A DNA stretch of 19,853 nucleotides from positions 1 to 19,853 of the forward strand of contig CALLKE010000220.1 in NCBI GenBank assembly GCA_938008555.1. The letters run 5' to 3'. Origin of the DNA: an uncultured Pedobacter sp. (lineage in GTDB: Bacteria > Bacteroidota > Bacteroidia > Sphingobacteriales > Sphingobacteriaceae). The position numbers and the translations under genes were made by a program. Below, piece by piece: positions 8,687-15,541 of the stretch; positions within the stretch are counted from its first letter, which is position 1; every line of letters starts with the position of its first letter. The notes beneath the pieces are model-generated. The model was not told the origin of the DNA, searched no databases, and saw only the letters and a list, made by a program, of their open reading frames with translations.

Positions 8687-10837
8687 CTACAATATCTCTG
8701 TTTTTAAAAACATTCCATTCCTCCTGAGCTGTGTACTAATTTGATAGAGTAATAAAATTTGCATTAAGCCTAAATAATCATCAGCCCATATAGGATTTGC
8801 TCCAGTTAGATCTTCTATATCTAAACCTAAACAAAGAGCAACTTCACTTATACTAGCTGCTGTTACTTCTCCCGAAATAATTATTTCTTGTTTCAGGTGA
8901 TCAATACTATGTGTAATAGCTAGTTTAGTTTTCAATCGTAGAATGTCCAATAAGTGCTCAAAATAAATATCATTTGGACATATAACTTTAAGGAACATAT
9001 CGGGGTCATTTTCCACTATTTCATTAGGATTAACGCGATGTTTATTTTCTATTGAGAAAATAATATCCGAGTCTGCTTCTTGATTAAGAATATGATTCAT
9101 CGAGTCACCCATTCTTTTCTCAATAGCCTCAATTACTTTTTCACTTGAATAACCCCTCATTTGCGTGTCACGCTTCACCTTCCAATATCTTCTCAACGCT
9201 TCAGAAGGTTTCAAAAATATTTTTAAATCATAAATCTTACTTGCCCCTTTCAAATAGAAAGAATGCAGGCCTTCATAGATAATAACTTTGTTAGACTTGA
9301 CAGGTTTCTTTTTTGTAAACTTTCCAGTGTCATGATCATAATGCTGTCTAAATATTTTTTTGCCGGCCTTTAAATCTATTAATTGAGCCAAATCTCGGTG
9401 GAGCCAATTTGCTTGTGGATTCAAGTGCGTAATTTCGTTCCATTTTTGATGTCCTCGCTCCCATCGATGCATGTCATCTCCATGCACCACAAGTGTATTT
9501 ATTCTACCGAAAAGATCTTGTATACTGGCTGACAAGGTACTTTTTCCTGTACCCGAGTCACCACATATTCCAATTAGGTAAGGATGATGATAAATTTTGT
9601 ATCCTCTTATTTTGAGTATACCAATCCGAAAAATGGAAACGCATACCAATAATAGGGCTGTTTGTAAAAAAGTGAAAGCAAGCTGCACAAGCATATCCAC
9701 GGGTACACCATGATGAGATAGAAATGCATATAGATTATCTGATTCTCTTAATTGTGGGTTTATAAATTGTGCTACCAGAGGGAAATCCGATTTTGGGAAA
9801 ATGATAAAGAAGATAAAATAGGCAATGTTTAAAATCACGAATGTGGTACTTGCCTTAAATTGAAATCGAATGATGAAATACACTAAAAACGGCATATTCC
9901 ACATGTACCAACCCTGCCCTGGGACAATGAAAAAAGTAATCATACCAAAGCTGAGTGCAAGAAATATGAGCAGAATATCTCTATTGATAAAATTAAAGCT
10001 AATGATTAGATAAAGCATAATCATGTAGCATGCAGGAATGAGAACGATTTGGTATTGACTGAATATACTTAAGGTAGAAACGAATACTTTTCCCTGTTCC
10101 TCGTTCTGATAGACCATTTTAATGTACTCAGACTGTAGAATAAATGGAAAATTCAACAAAAGAAGGAGCAAAATGAAAGCCCCCCCCCCCTTTAACAAGT
10201 TTACAATAGAAATCTTTTTAGTCTTAATTAGGTAGATAAGTAATAAAGGTATCGTAATGACCACATGAAATTTAGTAGCACATGCCAATGCCAAGAAAAT
10301 CACAAAAGGCCACAGCTTATCAAGAAAAAGAAAATATAGAGAAATACATAAAAAAGCCGTCGGAATAATATCTAGCTGCCCATGTATGTATGAAATGTAA
10401 ATTACCACAGGATTTAACCAATACCACTTCAAAACATTTGACGTATTCCTCAACCACTTGATCAATATAAACGTAATACTTATATCCGCCACTAACAGAG
10501 GTATTCTAACTAAAAAGATATCTAGTGAAGAAATCGCCGCGCTACCATTACTTATTAATGATGCAAAATAACTAGGCAGTGCTATGATATATAACATTAC
10601 TGGCGGATATGGAAATGCTATTGGATTTACATGTAGATATTCCTTATAAATATTAAAAAAATTGCCCTGTACGGCTGCCTTGATAAAAGGAGAAAAAAGA
10701 TCGCTAAGATAAGTAGAAGCAAAAAAGAAGGATAGAATTAACTTAAGAACCAGACCAAATAAAAAAAATGTATTGTTTCGAACTGGATGTAAAAACATTC
10801 TTCTTCCAGTAATCACATGAATACCATTATAATCCAT
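8687..10837 (-). CDS. Fusion: GT-C/GT87-like membrane glycosyltransferase plus phosphoribulokinase-like kinase
   Basis: This 716-residue protein has two unlike halves. Residues 20-410 form a polytopic membrane region of GT87/DUF2029 type, with AFPYPPVM (74-81) after the first loop and HGQLD (152-156). From about 418 there is a P-loop kinase domain: Walker A GDSGTGKST (426-434), HGDDMHRWERG (452-462), NPQAN (473-477), Y500-DHDTG, EGLH (522-525) and KRD (555-557). These follow the order seen in phosphoribulokinase more closely than in uridine kinase. About 90 C-terminal residues I do not recognise. The kinase part should face the cytoplasm. An 11-G tract encodes residues 216-220 (KGGGA); the frame is intact here, but a change of one G truncates the protein before most of the membrane part and all of the kinase. 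The downstream aldolase starts 3 bp after the stop. Such a fusion is unusual; its substrates are unknown. Confidence 0.8.
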   Translation of the reverse strand: MDYNGIHVITGRRMFLHPVRNNTFFLFGLVLKLILSFFFASTYLSDLFSPFIKAAVQGNFFNIYKEYLHVNPIAFPYPPVMLYIIALPSYFASLISNGSAAISSLDIFLVRIPLLVADISITFILIKWLRNTSNVLKWYWLNPVVIYISYIHGQLDIIPTAFLCISLYFLFLDKLWPFVIFLALACATKFHVVITIPLLLIYLIKTKKISIVNLLKGGGAFILLLLLLNFPFILQSEYIKMVYQNEEQGKVFVSTLSIFSQYQIVLIPACYMIMLYLIISFNFINRDILLIFLALSFGMITFFIVPGQGWYMWNMPFLVYFIIRFQFKASTTFVILNIAYFIFFIIFPKSDFPLVAQFINPQLRESDNLYAFLSHHGVPVDMLVQLAFTFLQTALLLVCVSIFRIGILKIRGYKIYHHPYLIGICGDSGTGKSTLSASIQDLFGRINTLVVHGDDMHRWERGHQKWNEITHLNPQANWLHRDLAQLIDLKAGKKIFRQHYDHDTGKFTKKKPVKSNKVIIYEGLHSFYLKGASKIYDLKIFLKPSEALRRYWKVKRDTQMRGYSSEKVIEAIEKRMGDSMNHILNQEADSDIIFSIENKHRVNPNEIVENDPDMFLKVICPNDIYFEHLLDILRLKTKLAITHSIDHLKQEIIISGEVTAASISEVALCLGLDIEDLTGANPIWADDYLGLMQILLLYQISTQLRRNGMFLKTEIL
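10180..10190 (-). repeat. 11-G homopolymer tract inside coding sequence (candidate phase-variation tract)
   Basis: The plus strand shows eleven consecutive C, which read as G11 on the coding strand in codons AAG GGG GGG GGG GCT. It is the only long G/C run in an AT-rich window. With 10 G the frame reaches TGA after residue 227; with 12 G it reaches TGA after residue 236. This is the layout of a slipped-strand contingency locus. It is also the kind of place where sequencing gives length errors. Confidence 0.8.
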
Positions 10838-10884
10838 AAGTTCTTAAAAAAATCTCAAGAATATTGTATCTATATTTTCTAAAC

Positions 10885-11685
10885 CTACCTCTTTCTAAGA
10901 ACAATTTGACGTTGCAATGCAAATGTTTTTTTTGATAAACTTATCAGAAAATCATCTATTCCATCAACAATTTTTAACATAAACCGTGGCAAGGGGATGT
11001 ATTTCGTTTTAGCAATCACTCCACCTGAATTCAAAAAAAGAAACAACTCACTAAAACTAGTTCGCTCCATTGAAAAGAAGGGAATATTTTTTTCAAAAAG
11101 AGCTTTATCATCAAATAAAAGATTAGGAATAGCACAATTAGCAGACCAAAGATCATCAGGATCTGTGCATATTAGATTTCTATCAAATACATCTATCGTA
11201 TAATCGTAGCCTTCATGCCTCATCAATCTTAAAATGCTTCTCATGCACCAAGAAAGATTAATCTCTTGAATGATCAATACTCCTCCTGGCTTTAGGATTC
11301 GACTTATCTCTTCAAAAAACAAAACTGGATATGGCAAATGATGTATCATATTTGAAGACACAACAAAATCTAAACTTTCATTTGAATAAGGTGTTTTCAA
11401 TGCATCCACCATTTTTTCATCGAGCCACTCACGATCTGCATAATCAGTAATCTTAAAGTTTGCATTCTTTATAAAAAATTTACTTAGACCGGTTCCACAC
11501 CCAACTTCAATGCCATTATCTGTATTGGTGATATACTCATTCATCCAATCAAATCTCTTCTTTAAGAGAAACTTTAAATTAAGAGGAGCCTCACTAAAAA
11601 AATAGTTTCTTGCTCTTGACACGTCTCCTTCATACTGCATTCTATTGTCAGCGTGAGAGCTAGGTTTATATTTTAAACTCTTCAT
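10885..11685 (-). CDS. Class I SAM-dependent methyltransferase (Methyltransf_11 type)
   Basis: This is a Rossmann-fold methyltransferase using S-adenosylmethionine. From the ATG at 11685 (266 residues): motif I GIEVGCGTG (58-66), then SLDFVVSSNMIHHLPYP (104-120) for motif II and its following helix, and ISRILKPGGVLII (127-139) for motif III. The frame is open to an ATG at 11769, which would add a hydrophobic N-terminal stretch, but that start would overlap the HAD gene by 74 bp. The ATG at 11685 leaves a 10-bp gap and gives a normal family N-terminus. Set among polysaccharide genes, it probably methylates a sugar or an activated intermediate. The substrate is not readable, and a lipid or quinone substrate cannot be excluded. 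Confidence 0.8.
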   Translation of the reverse strand: MKSLKYKPSSHADNRMQYEGDVSRARNYFFSEAPLNLKFLLKKRFDWMNEYITNTDNGIEVGCGTGLSKFFIKNANFKITDYADREWLDEKMVDALKTPYSNESLDFVVSSNMIHHLPYPVLFFEEISRILKPGGVLIIQEINLSWCMRSILRLMRHEGYDYTIDVFDRNLICTDPDDLWSANCAIPNLLFDDKALFEKNIPFFSMERTSFSELFLFLNSGGVIAKTKYIPLPRFMLKIVDGIDDFLISLSKKTFALQRQIVLRKR

Positions 11686-11695
11686 TAATCTATTT

Positions 11696-12358
11696 TTAAT
11701 TTGAAACACTAATATGATAGCAATTGACAATATATACATCAGGTGTCCATATATCTTTCCGCTTATCATCTCCCACTACTACTATATTTTTGATTTCATA
11801 AATGGTTTTCGCTTTTGCTATCGCCATTTCAAAAATAAATGGATCCGGTTTCTCAGCACCAGCCTCCTCACTTGTTACTATAAATTGAAAAAATTTCCCA
11901 ATATTAAGTTTTTTTATCTTTTTAAACTGTATTTCGGTGGTCATGTCAGTAACTAATACGATGGGAATCTTTCTAGATAAACAAGTATCCAAAAAATGTT
12001 GCGCATCGGGGAATAAAATCATCTCATCCATGAACATATCCCAGTACGATTTGTACAATAAGCTTATTAGCTCAGCATCTGTTCTGCTACATAGCTTCTC
12101 GACCATAGCTTGTAAATAAAACAAGCGTGAATGCGAAGCAGCTGTTCCATGATGATGCTTGTTAACTATTTTTCGGCACTCCATATAAAGTGCACGTACT
12201 TCTTCCCTGTTTGTACCTAATTGTGCATGGATGATATCTGTTATAGCTTGGAGTGCTTTTTCATGGCATTTTTGGTACTCATATAACGTATTATCCAAAT
12301 CCAACAAAACAAGATCGGTGTTATGAAGAGGTATTTCTGATAAGCTTCTTACTTCCAC
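11696..12358 (-). CDS. HAD-superfamily phosphatase
   Basis: This is a 220-residue haloacid-dehalogenase-fold hydrolase, probably a phosphatase acting on a small phosphorylated metabolite. Motif I is LLDLDNTLY with nucleophile D20 and acid-base D22. The cap region of about 100 residues is helical (C1 cap type). Motif II is VLVTD, motif III the lysine in GAEKPDP, and motif IV VVGDDKRKD near the C-terminus. The tail after motif IV is short (about 17 residues), and I see no frameshift that would explain a longer one. It starts by a 10-bp overlap with the GDPD-like gene, so the two are likely cotranslated. In this setting it may dephosphorylate an intermediate of the activated building block; the substrate is unknown. 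Confidence 0.82.
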   Translation of the reverse strand: MEVRSLSEIPLHNTDLVLLDLDNTLYEYQKCHEKALQAITDIIHAQLGTNREEVRALYMECRKIVNKHHHGTAASHSRLFYLQAMVEKLCSRTDAELISLLYKSYWDMFMDEMILFPDAQHFLDTCLSRKIPIVLVTDMTTEIQFKKIKKLNIGKFFQFIVTSEEAGAEKPDPFIFEMAIAKAKTIYEIKNIVVVGDDKRKDIWTPDVYIVNCYHISVSN

Positions 12359-12924
12359 AATTGAGGCTTTTTAGTACATACTGCATCTATTTCAAAATTT
12401 CTGAATGATTCTTTAAAATCATCAATCCATTCCAATGGATGCCCCTGAAGTTCAGGAGAAACGATACATATCTTGAAATAGCGATGTAAATAATTGTAAG
12501 CAGCTGGAGTGAGAATATTCTTTGAAAAACAATCGACCCAAACCCATTCAGCTAAACCTTGAAATTTTGCAACAAACTCTAACGGTTCATACTCCGAAAA
12601 TCGCACAGCAACTTGATGGCAGCCATTCTTGATTGTCTTAATCAAAAAAGGAAGGGAAAGATCAAGGAAGAAATAATCGTCAATATTAAATTGACGCATC
12701 AGCTCAATCAATCGGATTTCCATTCCCTCTACTTTGGTATTAAGAATGATGCCCGCATGTTGATAATGAGCTAAAAAATCTTCTATACGCTCACCTATAC
12801 AAAAAGGGTCGTGGTGTAATATTATGTCTTGATTATTGGCTCTGAGATCAATCTCTATTCCATATTCTGGAACAACTAAAGCCAATTGGCTTTGGGTGTT
12901 TATTCGATGTTGAATGATTTTCAT
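12349..12924 (-). CDS. GDPD-like TIM-barrel phosphodiesterase family protein, short form
   Basis: This 191-residue protein resembles glycerophosphodiester phosphodiesterases. The metal and catalytic residues are in the family order: H6-R7 at the end of the first strand (IIQHR), E24-x-D26 (IEIDLR), H38-D39-P40 (LHHDP), then LNTK with K64. It is shorter than the usual 230-260 residues, and the first loop lacks the PENT stretch of true GDPDs, so the substrate is probably not plain glycerophosphodiesters. No signal peptide is present, so it should be cytoplasmic, unlike periplasmic GlpQ. It lies 32 bp after fcl and overlaps the HAD gene by 10 bp. A GDPD-like hydrolase next to a phosphatase suggests two steps on a phosphodiester or nucleotide-linked metabolite. 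This is inference. Confidence 0.7.
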   Translation of the reverse strand: MKIIQHRINTQSQLALVVPEYGIEIDLRANNQDIILHHDPFCIGERIEDFLAHYQHAGIILNTKVEGMEIRLIELMRQFNIDDYFFLDLSLPFLIKTIKNGCHQVAVRFSEYEPLEFVAKFQGLAEWVWVDCFSKNILTPAAYNYLHRYFKICIVSPELQGHPLEWIDDFKESFRNFEIDAVCTKKPQLWK

Positions 12925-12956
12925 TGAAGGCTAGATTAGGTGATTAGCAGCTGAGA

Positions 12957-13895
12957 TTATTTAATCTGTATCTCCTCCTTTAAAAAATCAGCATAAGCCA
13001 AACGAATACCTTCTTTTAGCTCTATTTTGTGTTTCCATCCTAGTCTGTGAAGTTTGGAAACATCCATTAATTTACGTGGAGTGCCATCGGGTTTGGTTTT
13101 GTCAAAAACTAAATTCCCAGCATAACCTAAACATTCTTTTATCAGTAAAGCAAGATCTTTAATACTGAGATCTTCACCTGTTCCAATGTTGATGAGATGC
13201 GGCTCATTATAGTTTTGCATCAAAAAATAACAAGCATCAGCCAAATCATCGGCAAATAAAAACTCTCGCTTAGGCGTACCCGTACCCCAAATGTTTACTT
13301 CAGGATCTCCATTTATTTTTGCTTCGTGAAATTTTCGGATCAACGCAGGTAAAACATGCGAATTTTGTAGGTGATAATTATCATGATATCCGTACAAATT
13401 GGTAGGCATCACAGAAATGAAATTACAACCATATTGATCCCGATAAGCATCACATAGTTTGATTCCCGCAATCTTAGCGATGGCGTAAGGCTCATTGGTG
13501 GGTTCTAGTGGGCCTGTGAGTAAATATTCCTCTTTGAGCGGCTGTGAAGCCATTTTTGGATAAATACAACTTGATCCTAAAAACATCAGCTTCTTAACTC
13601 CTGTGACGTAAGAATTATGAATTACATTATTCTGAATGGCTAAGTTTTCGTACAAAAAATCGGCTCGGTAAGTATTATTGGCGACAATCCCTCCTACTTT
13701 GGCGGCAGCCAGAAAAACATAATCAGGTTTTTCGGAGGCAAAAAAATCAGTGACAGCTTGCTGATTTCGAAGGTCCAATTCGGCTGAGGTCCGACTGATT
13801 AGATTCGTGTAACCTTCTTTCTGAAGCTTTCGCATGATAGCTGAACCAACCATTCCGCGATGGCCAGCAACATAAATTTTAGCATCTTTGTTCAT
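12957..13895 (-). CDS. fcl: GDP-L-fucose synthase
   Basis: This enzyme converts GDP-4-keto-6-deoxy-D-mannose to GDP-L-fucose by 3,5-epimerisation and NADPH-dependent reduction. At 312 residues it has the normal length. The NADP-binding loop is GHRGMVGSA (11-19). The catalytic residues of the short-chain dehydrogenase family are present: S108 and C110 in GSSCIYP, Y137 and K141 in EPYAIAK. MPTNLYGYHDNYHLQNSHVLPALIRK carries the histidine of the epimerase site; the HNPKREFLF-like block appears as GTPKREFLF. It is the first gene of the minus-strand train, so a promoter should lie in 13896-14009. gmd, which makes its substrate, is not in the window and must be elsewhere. Fucose is therefore a likely component of the glycan made by this locus. 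Confidence 0.95.
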   Translation of the reverse strand: MNKDAKIYVAGHRGMVGSAIMRKLQKEGYTNLISRTSAELDLRNQQAVTDFFASEKPDYVFLAAAKVGGIVANNTYRADFLYENLAIQNNVIHNSYVTGVKKLMFLGSSCIYPKMASQPLKEEYLLTGPLEPTNEPYAIAKIAGIKLCDAYRDQYGCNFISVMPTNLYGYHDNYHLQNSHVLPALIRKFHEAKINGDPEVNIWGTGTPKREFLFADDLADACYFLMQNYNEPHLINIGTGEDLSIKDLALLIKECLGYAGNLVFDKTKPDGTPRKLMDVSKLHRLGWKHKIELKEGIRLAYADFLKEEIQIK

Positions 13896-13956
13896 TTGTT
13901 TATTTATTTCTCAAAGGCGTTTAAAAGACAGTTCCACATTAGTTTTCCATCCAAAA

Positions 13957-13989
13957 TTGAGCATGGCTGCTAAGATAATACTATTTTTG
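13957..13989 (+). promoter_or_regulatory. Candidate Bacteroidota-type promoter of trmB
   Basis: TATTTTTG at 13982-13989 fits the -7 element TAnnTTTG exactly, and a TTG at 13957-13959 lies 22 bases upstream, near the usual spacing for the -33 element. The trmB start codon is 20 bases downstream of the -7 box. Such short motifs arise by chance in AT-rich DNA, so this is moderate evidence. Confidence 0.45.
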
Positions 13990-14009
13990 TGCCCGATTAA
14001 TTATTAGGA

Positions 14010-14660
14010 ATGGGTAAAGATAAACTACGTCGCTTTGCAGAAATAGCCACCTTTGATCATGTATTAGAACTAGAAGAAGGTAAAGCACTAAAAGGAAACT
14101 GGAGTAAAACACAATTCAAAAATGATAAACCACTTGTTCTAGAGCTCGCTTGTGGAAAGGGAGAATACACGGTCAATATGGCCCGATTATTCCCAGATAA
14201 AAATTTTGTTGGAGTCGATTATAAAGGCAACCGTATTTGGCGTGGTGCTAAAACTGCTATCGAGGAACAGATTACAAATGTGGCATTTCTTCGAATACAA
14301 ATAGAGAACATCTTGGATTATTTCGAAGCCGATGAAGTTTCTGAGATATGGATCACATTTCCTGATCCTCAACCACAAATCAGCCGAGAGAAAAAACGAT
14401 TGACAGCACCTCGGTTTCTCGAGATGTACAAAATCATTTTAAAACCAGGAGCAAATGTTCATTTAAAAACAGATAATGACGCACTCTATACTTACACGCG
14501 TGAGAAAATCGAAGAATTAAACCTTCATCTCAGTATTTCTACTACAGATTTGTATCATTCTGAATTTGTAACCGATATACTCTCCATTAAAACATACTAC
14601 GAGAAGAAGTATTTGGCAAACAATAAAAACATCAACTATCTGAAGTTCTCCTTCAAATAG
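14010..14660 (+). CDS. trmB: tRNA (guanine-N7)-methyltransferase
   Basis: This enzyme methylates G46 at N7 in the variable loop of tRNAs using S-adenosylmethionine. The 216 residues are a normal length. Motif I is LELACGKGEY (44-53). The family signature appears as FPDPQPQISREKKRLTAPRFL (117-137), where FPDPWPKxxHxKRRL is usual; Trp is replaced by Gln and His by Arg, a pattern also found in other Bacteroidota by my recollection. LKTDN follows near 157. AGGA lies directly against the ATG, too close to be a good ribosome site, so the start rests on the N-terminal sequence and the lack of another in-frame ATG. It is a housekeeping gene, divergent from fcl, and marks one border of the polysaccharide locus. 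Confidence 0.93.
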   Translation: MGKDKLRRFAEIATFDHVLELEEGKALKGNWSKTQFKNDKPLVLELACGKGEYTVNMARLFPDKNFVGVDYKGNRIWRGAKTAIEEQITNVAFLRIQIENILDYFEADEVSEIWITFPDPQPQISREKKRLTAPRFLEMYKIILKPGANVHLKTDNDALYTYTREKIEELNLHLSISTTDLYHSEFVTDILSIKTYYEKKYLANNKNINYLKFSFK

Positions 14661-14698
14661 CTGTTTCTATTATTCATTCGTATCATTAATAATCATAA

Positions 14699-15193
14699 TT
14701 CCCCAAAAATTTAGGTTTAATACCTAATTCGTACACAACAATGGCATATTCAGACACCAGTTTGGAAAACAATCTTCATATTCAAAACACGAGAAAACCC
14801 CTAACTAAAAAAGAAAAAGAAGTGATCAATTTAGTAGCAAGCCAAGAAAATGCTTGCCACTACTGCCTATCAGCTCACACCATAATTGGAAAAATAAATG
14901 GGCTCACGGATGAACAAATTCTTGAAATTCGTAGTGGATCAGCTTCCTTTGACAGAAGATTAAATGCGCTTGTACATTTCACATATGAGGTTACCGCCTT
15001 AAAAGGAAACATTGCAAAAGAAGCGACTGACAATTTTTTAGCTGCTGGATACACGAAGAACAATATTGCAGATGTTATTATCACAGTAGCTGACAAAATT
15101 GCAATGAACTACTTACATAATCTACCTCAAGCTCCTACTGATTTTTCTCTTGTACCTAATAAATTAACAACAAATACAATCGACCATTCTTAG
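14699..15193 (+). pseudogene. Carboxymuconolactone decarboxylase / AhpD-like gene, 5' end decayed
   Basis: The best complete reading is 14741-15193 (150 residues, ATG start). The protein has the AhpD-fold redox site: E36, C39-x2-C42 and H46 (SQENACHYCLSAH), followed by a typical helical second half. Homologues in the family usually have about 180 residues with a conserved LGxVPNxYxxxAYS block before this. That block is present here just upstream of the ATG: bases 14702-14740 encode PKNLGLIPNSYTT in the same frame, but a TAA at 14696-14698 closes it, with no ATG, GTG or TTG in between. The first 20 or so residues are absent, and trmB ends only 38 bases before. So a deletion probably removed the original start. 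A shorter protein from 14741 may still be made and keep the CxxC site, so it could be a functional short variant instead. Confidence 0.6.
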
Positions 15194-15202
15194 AATCTAA
15201 AC

Positions 15203-15538
15203 ATGGACAGAAAGATGTTTTATGATGAGGTGTATCAAGTAGTACAATTAATTCCTAGAGGCCGTGTTACGTCATACGGTGCCATTGCAGCTTATCTCGG
15301 TACTAAAAGCTCATCACGCATGGTTGGTTATGCCATGAATGCTGCCCATACCGCTTCGCCTCCTGTACCTGCACACCGCGTAGTCAATAGAAATGGATTA
15401 CTCACAGGAAAACATCATTTTGGAACATCTGATGAGATGATGCAACTCCTAATCGACGAAGGAGTACAGGTTAAGGATGATCAGGTGCTTGATTTTAAAA
15501 CACTGTTTTGGGACCCAGCTATTGAACTAGCACTTTAA
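15203..15538 (+). CDS. Alkyltransferase-like DNA-repair protein (ATL, MGMT family)
   Basis: This 111-residue protein belongs to the O6-alkylguanine alkyltransferase-like family, which binds alkylated guanine in DNA and flags it for nucleotide excision repair but does not remove the alkyl group. It consists of only the DNA-binding domain. The usual active-site PCHRV is PAHRVV (56-61), so the acceptor cysteine is Ala57; many ATL proteins have Trp at this place. The flipping tyrosine (Y25 in SYGAIA) and the arginine finger (R39 in SSRMVG) are kept, as is the VNRNG loop. It starts 9 bases after the AhpD-like gene and ends 3 bases before the photolyase, so it is almost certainly cotranscribed with a second DNA-repair gene. 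An ATG four codons later is also possible. Confidence 0.88.
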   Translation: MDRKMFYDEVYQVVQLIPRGRVTSYGAIAAYLGTKSSSRMVGYAMNAAHTASPPVPAHRVVNRNGLLTGKHHFGTSDEMMQLLIDEGVQVKDDQVLDFKTLFWDPAIELAL

Positions 15539-15541
15539 AAG

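Noticed and set aside
11686..11769. Longer methyltransferase start giving an N-terminal membrane segment
   Set aside because: It would overlap the HAD gene by 74 bp, and the hydrophobic stretch is read from HAD coding sequence in another frame. The ATG at 11685 gives a normal family N-terminus.
11696..11780. Frameshift at the end of the HAD gene
   Set aside because: The tail after motif IV is short, but neither other frame continues a HAD-like sequence: one is the methyltransferase upstream region, the other stops at once.
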